Of a stretch of 64,000 nucleotides of DNA, positions 61,034 to 64,000 are shown in pieces (the first letter of the stretch is position 1; each line of letters starts with the position of its first letter). The position numbers and the translations under genes were made by a program. Source of the DNA: CAYFZR01 sp046760505 [NCBI: Candidatus Hydrothermarchaeota archaeon] (GTDB lineage: Archaea; CAYFZR01); assembly GCA_046760505.1 (NCBI GenBank), contig JBHIEG010000011.1, positions 1 through 64,000 on the forward strand, read 5' to 3'. The notes under the pieces are model-generated. The model saw only the letters and a program-made list of their open reading frames with translations. It did not search any database and was not told the origin of the DNA.

Positions 61034-61512
61034 AGAAAACCACCCATAAAACTCGCTATGATTCCAGCGAAAAATGCTCCGGTGATTATTGCAAGCGCCT
61101 GGATCTTCATTATGCGTGTATCCAGAAATGCATATGCTTGAGGCAGGTACAAGAGGGAAAAACTTGCAAGGAGTGCTGTAACAGCGCCAATTCCCGCTCC
61201 AAGTTGTAGTAAGGTCACAACAACTGGCAATCGAATGTAGGGTCCTCCTGGAAGTATACAACCTAGGGCAACGCCGAATAATATACTTCTATATCCATGC
61301 GAACCTCCCAAAAAAGTTATAACAAGATTTTCTGGCAGTACGGAATGAACTATACCTGCTAAGGCTATACCAGCGAGCAATAGGTAAAAGGTATTCAGAA
61401 AGGTATCGTATGAGTATCTCAGGCTCTTCCTAGTTTTTTCTTCATCTCTGTAGTAACAGAAAAGATACATCAAAATACAAAGCAAAATGAAGGTTACCTC
61501 TATGATTTCCAT
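61030..61512 (-). CDS. Permease half-protein (DUF318/PF03773-like), N-terminal half
   Basis: 160 residues, about five membrane helices. Shared motifs with the next gene are VLPENLVITFLGGSHGYRSI, LFGVALGCILPGGPYIRLPV, VTLLQLGAGIGAVTALLASF and LPQAYAFLD. The two genes overlap by 4 nt and so form a translationally coupled pair, probably assembling as a heterodimer in place of one fused permease. It is the first gene of the minus-strand operon that ends with FmdE copy 2. Confidence 0.85.
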   Translation of the reverse strand: MEIIEVTFILLCILMYLFCYYRDEEKTRKSLRYSYDTFLNTFYLLLAGIALAGIVHSVLPENLVITFLGGSHGYRSILFGVALGCILPGGPYIRLPVVVTLLQLGAGIGAVTALLASFSLLYLPQAYAFLDTRIMKIQALAIITGAFFAGIIASFMGGFL

Positions 61513-61574
61513 GATATGTTAAAATCCAAGGGAATATTAAAATTCTTTCGTAACAGAAGATTATAGGTGGAAGA

Positions 61575-62246
61575 ATGTACGACAAAGGCATTGTAATCTT
61601 TATATCATCAACTTTCATATTATTGCCCATAGTAAATCTTTTAGAAAATCCATTTGAAGTCCAGAGAGATCAAAATTTAGAGAATTTCTTAGCTTTAAAG
61701 CCCCTTTTTTATTTTGAAGGAAATTCCAGTTTAATAAGGGAGGCGACTAAATATGAGATCGAAAAGATAAAACTATTCTCGAATTTCGTTTCAATGAATC
61801 AATCTCAAAGAGAAACTTTGGATAAATTCCTCTCTGCCTACAATAAAACAATGGAAGACATTATACTGTGCTCGAATCTTGAGCATAAAATTAGAAGTGC
61901 ACCCTCTTATGAATTAGCATTAAGAATAGAGGAACAGTACAGAAAAATATTAAGGGATTATGAGTTAATGATTTCCTATTTGCTAGATCTAAGTGGTTTT
62001 ATGGAAGACTATCCAGACGATTTAGTCGTTAGAGAAAAATACGGCTACAAAATTACTGTTTATGATATTAAAAGAGAGGTAGAACTCTGTATGGAAAACA
62101 AAGATTCAATCGCAAAAGAAATAGAAAGAAGGAGTGAAATACTGCATAAAAATGATGTTGCGAAAAGGTTAATCTTAGAGCAATTTATTCTTCTATTGAT
62201 GGTGATTTCCGTGGTAATTTATGTATTCAGGAGGTATAGATCTTGA
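61575..62246 (+). CDS. Membrane protein with helical extracytoplasmic domain
   Basis: 223 residues: an N-terminal membrane or signal helix (about 6-22), a long helical domain (SLIREATKYEIEKIKLFSNF; ELALRIEEQYRKILRDYELM; VYDIKREVELCMENKDSIAK), and a C-terminal membrane helix (about 200-217) ending RRYRS. No family is recognised. It is coupled by a 4-nt overlap to the next gene and is divergent from the permease operon across 62 nt. Confidence 0.75.
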   Translation: MYDKGIVIFISSTFILLPIVNLLENPFEVQRDQNLENFLALKPLFYFEGNSSLIREATKYEIEKIKLFSNFVSMNQSQRETLDKFLSAYNKTMEDIILCSNLEHKIRSAPSYELALRIEEQYRKILRDYELMISYLLDLSGFMEDYPDDLVVREKYGYKITVYDIKREVELCMENKDSIAKEIERRSEILHKNDVAKRLILEQFILLLMVISVVIYVFRRYRS

Positions 62247-62707
62247 TTTTACTGTTGGTTTTATTCAACATATCCTCTATTTTATCCAGTTATCCTATTC
62301 CTTATGCAAACGAAAGTGCATTTATAGATGGTCCCTACCACGTTATGGACCATAAGTACTATGCGGTTACCTATAGCGATAAAGAAATTCAGGGGATATT
62401 CATTTTAAACTCTACCGGATACCTAGAACTGGACAAGTTAATATGGCAGGAGGTTCTCATGAAAAAATACAACCGTAGTCTTACCGCTTGGGACTACTAC
62501 ATAATAAGAAAGACAGAGAACAGAATTTTCAAGAGGATTCGTCTAGAAATAATGCTTGAATTAATAAAAAAGGGTATGAGACCTACAATGTTCTCATTGA
62601 TCCACGATCTTACGTCGGATATCATTCACGACAACCCGTTTTTATGGCGCATGAGAGTAAAAGAGCCTAAAACTTTCCTCAGATTACCAAGACGCTTGGA
62701 GGGATAA
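62243..62707 (+). CDS. Secreted protein with a DGPYY-type domain
   Basis: 154 residues, started at a TTG with GGAGG 8 nt upstream and overlapping the previous stop. A signal-like N-terminus (LILLLVLFNISSILS) is followed by NESAFIDGPYHVMDHKYYAV and TYSD..GIFILNSTGYLELD, a domain that recurs twice in the next gene. The C-terminal half is basic and helical (RIFKRIRLEIMLELIKKGMR). No family is recognised. It overlaps the start region of the next gene. Confidence 0.7.
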   Translation: MILLLVLFNISSILSSYPIPYANESAFIDGPYHVMDHKYYAVTYSDKEIQGIFILNSTGYLELDKLIWQEVLMKKYNRSLTAWDYYIIRKTENRIFKRIRLEIMLELIKKGMRPTMFSLIHDLTSDIIHDNPFLWRMRVKEPKTFLRLPRRLEG

Positions 62708-62709
62708 CG

Positions 62710-64000
62710 ATCAGAAAAGAATTCAAAGTTGTTCCACCTTTTATTCTATTAATTCTTATTCTACCATTTCTATTATTCATGCCGGCTTTTTGTGTTAAGG
62801 AAGAGATAAGAGAGAAGGCAAAAGAACTTGCTACTCCTCAAGAAGTAGTCATGATAGAGGGGCCAATATACTACAGGAATGATCCTTTTTATCTGGTAGA
62901 TTTCGTATCAAAAGGAGAAGTAAAAAATTCACTTGTTTACGATGCCAATGCAAACTTGGTTGAGAATTCAACCATAGAAAAGAAGATACTTGCTACATAC
63001 TCTTTTTATGAAGTAACAAGAGAAGATCCATTGTTTTATTCATTGGGAGATCCTTCTTTCTTGCCCAAGGCATTTGATTATGATGTAGAAAACGTAAAAA
63101 ATTTCATGGAGTACTGTTCGATTTCAGATCAGGAAAAGAAAATCGTTTTAAAGAGTTTACAAGATTATAAGGTTTTGGGTAAAGACATTGAAGCATGCAG
63201 TAGCTTAACCAATAAAATTTTGAACTGGAAAAATCCTTCCCGAATAGAGATTGATTTTAAAGAAGATATCCCTAAGGCAAGAATAACTATAGTAAATAGA
63301 ACAGGCAAGCTTTCATACGAAGATTGTATCAAACTAACTGAATTGTACGACAGGATTTATTCTGATTACATGGTCTTTGTATCAGATTTGGAGGCTTTTT
63401 CTTCTCTAATAACTGTTTTTCCAGAAGAAAAGCGCAGGCAGAAGTACAATTTAACTGTTACAGATAAAGACATATTAGACGAAGTAACCGCTCTTAAAGA
63501 AAACGGTAATGCAATGAAACTTGAGATAGATTCGAGAAAGAAAATAATGGGCATACAGGAAGTGCTCAGGGAGCCTCGATCTCCTTCATACAAAAACTAC
63601 AAGTTATTAGCGTTTGTCCTTATAATTCTCTTAGTTACAATTCTACGCCTGCGTGGAAAATTATTTTTCATGACTCTTATTCTGCTTCTCACCCTTTCTC
63701 TTGCAATAGAAACGCCTGAAGAAATAATGGAAAAACAGGTCATGGATCCGAGTAAAATGGATCTGAAGATATACGCTAAAGGGATTTCCGATTCTGAAGT
63801 GAGAAAAGTTTTAGAAGGTTATCCTTTCATGCTTAAAGGTGAAAAGGTCATAGTAGATGGTCCCTACTACTACGAAAGCCGAGCCTACTACATATTTGAT
63901 TTTAAGAAAGAGGGAGAGCCTCCAGGAAGTGTTCTGATAGTCGATGCGATACACAAAAGAAAGCTTCCGGCTCGTAAGATAATTGTTCGATTGTATAGAA
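62710..64000 (+). CDS. Membrane protein with two DGPYY-type domains (partial, C-terminus off window)
   Basis: Open from the TAA at 62668 to the right edge, about 430 residues. There is no ATG, GTG or TTG before the first membrane helix (VVPPFILLILILPFLLFM). GGAGG at 62698-62702 lies 7 nt before an ATC at 62710, and an ATA overlaps the previous stop at 62704. An ATG at 62779 would cut the helix. Domain copies are VMIEGPIYYRNDPFYLVDFV (about 48-68) and VIVDGPYYYESRAYYIFDFK near the end, separated by a central hydrophobic pair of helices (about 300-335). The function is unknown. Confidence 0.75.
   Translation, partial: MRKEFKVVPPFILLILILPFLLFMPAFCVKEEIREKAKELATPQEVVMIEGPIYYRNDPFYLVDFVSKGEVKNSLVYDANANLVENSTIEKKILATYSFYEVTREDPLFYSLGDPSFLPKAFDYDVENVKNFMEYCSISDQEKKIVLKSLQDYKVLGKDIEACSSLTNKILNWKNPSRIEIDFKEDIPKARITIVNRTGKLSYEDCIKLTELYDRIYSDYMVFVSDLEAFSSLITVFPEEKRRQKYNLTVTDKDILDEVTALKENGNAMKLEIDSRKKIMGIQEVLREPRSPSYKNYKLLAFVLIILLVTILRLRGKLFFMTLILLLTLSLAIETPEEIMEKQVMDPSKMDLKIYAKGISDSEVRKVLEGYPFMLKGEKVIVDGPYYYESRAYYIFDFKKEGEPPGSVLIVDAIHKRKLPARKIIVRLYR

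Noticed and set aside
61034-61261. N-terminal extension of the second permease half
   Set aside because: Out-of-frame shadow of the first half. The GTG at 61033 has GGGTGG upstream and overlaps the stop codon.
1-64000. tRNA or rRNA genes
   Set aside because: I looked through the intergenic stretches for cloverleaf ends and rRNA signatures and saw none. Nearly all gaps are shorter than 150 nt.

Overview
The window is AT-rich archaeal chromosome from a euryarchaeal lineage with C1/methanopterin metabolism. The evidence is a DP2-type DNA polymerase large subunit, archaeal RNase P RNA, aRF1, RadA, RPA, a KEOPS subunit, Sec61 beta, the methanopterin enzyme MptA, an archaeal riboflavin reductase, FmdE-type proteins and genes for the methyl-H4MPT:coenzyme M methyltransferase (Mtr). 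The exact lineage cannot be fixed from the sequence. Genes are dense and in short co-oriented runs. Stop/start overlaps are common, ribosome-binding sites read GGTGAT or GGAGG, and several first genes have a TATA-like box about 26 nt before the ATG, as expected for leaderless transcripts.

Left part (1-16 kb): a compact minus-strand mtr cluster (mtrB, mtrA, two very small membrane subunits, mtrH running off the left edge) without mtrE, mtrD or mtrC. It is followed by an aRNase J operon with DUF1405 and acyltransferase genes, polC (DP2), pyrH, a metallo-beta-lactamase fold hydrolase, prf1, argS, a NYN-domain protein, tatD, and a PiT phosphate transporter with its PhoU-like partner. From 16.1 to 17.2 kb there is a decayed methyltransferase remnant, a patch of short hairpin repeats and the RNase P RNA gene on the minus strand.

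Middle (17-50 kb): mostly housekeeping. It holds an AmrS-type radical SAM enzyme, thiL, cgi121, a membrane polyferredoxin, two DUF2226-like proteins, an RCK-DHH fusion, the riboflavin reductase, TraB and a site-2 protease. It continues with a DUF362 protein, an orphan ABC ATPase, mptA, two unknown helical proteins, an isopropylmalate/Re-citrate synthase-like enzyme and a ParA/MinD-type ATPase with membrane helices. Then come a secreted redox cluster (35-37.7 kb), glyS, a four-CBS protein, an amidohydrolase, secG, engB, rpa, radA, ogt, an XPD-like Fe-S helicase, a HAD hydrolase, a Tat-exported DUF362 protein and a DUF255 thioredoxin-domain protein.

Right part (50.6-64 kb): the most unusual region. 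A nitrate/sulfonate/taurine-type ABC importer is spread over three transcription units. Interleaved with it are two FmdE-family proteins, a radical SAM protein with a CX8CX2C cluster motif, a class V aminotransferase, an AAA protein that has lost its catalytic residues, a second AmrS-like radical SAM enzyme and a permease split into two homologous half-genes. The window ends in three membrane-anchored proteins of unknown function, two of which share a repeated DGPYY-type domain; the last runs off the right edge. At least two genes (50454 minus, 62710 plus) have no AUG, GUG or UUG at a correctly spaced ribosome-binding site and appear to start on isoleucine codons.
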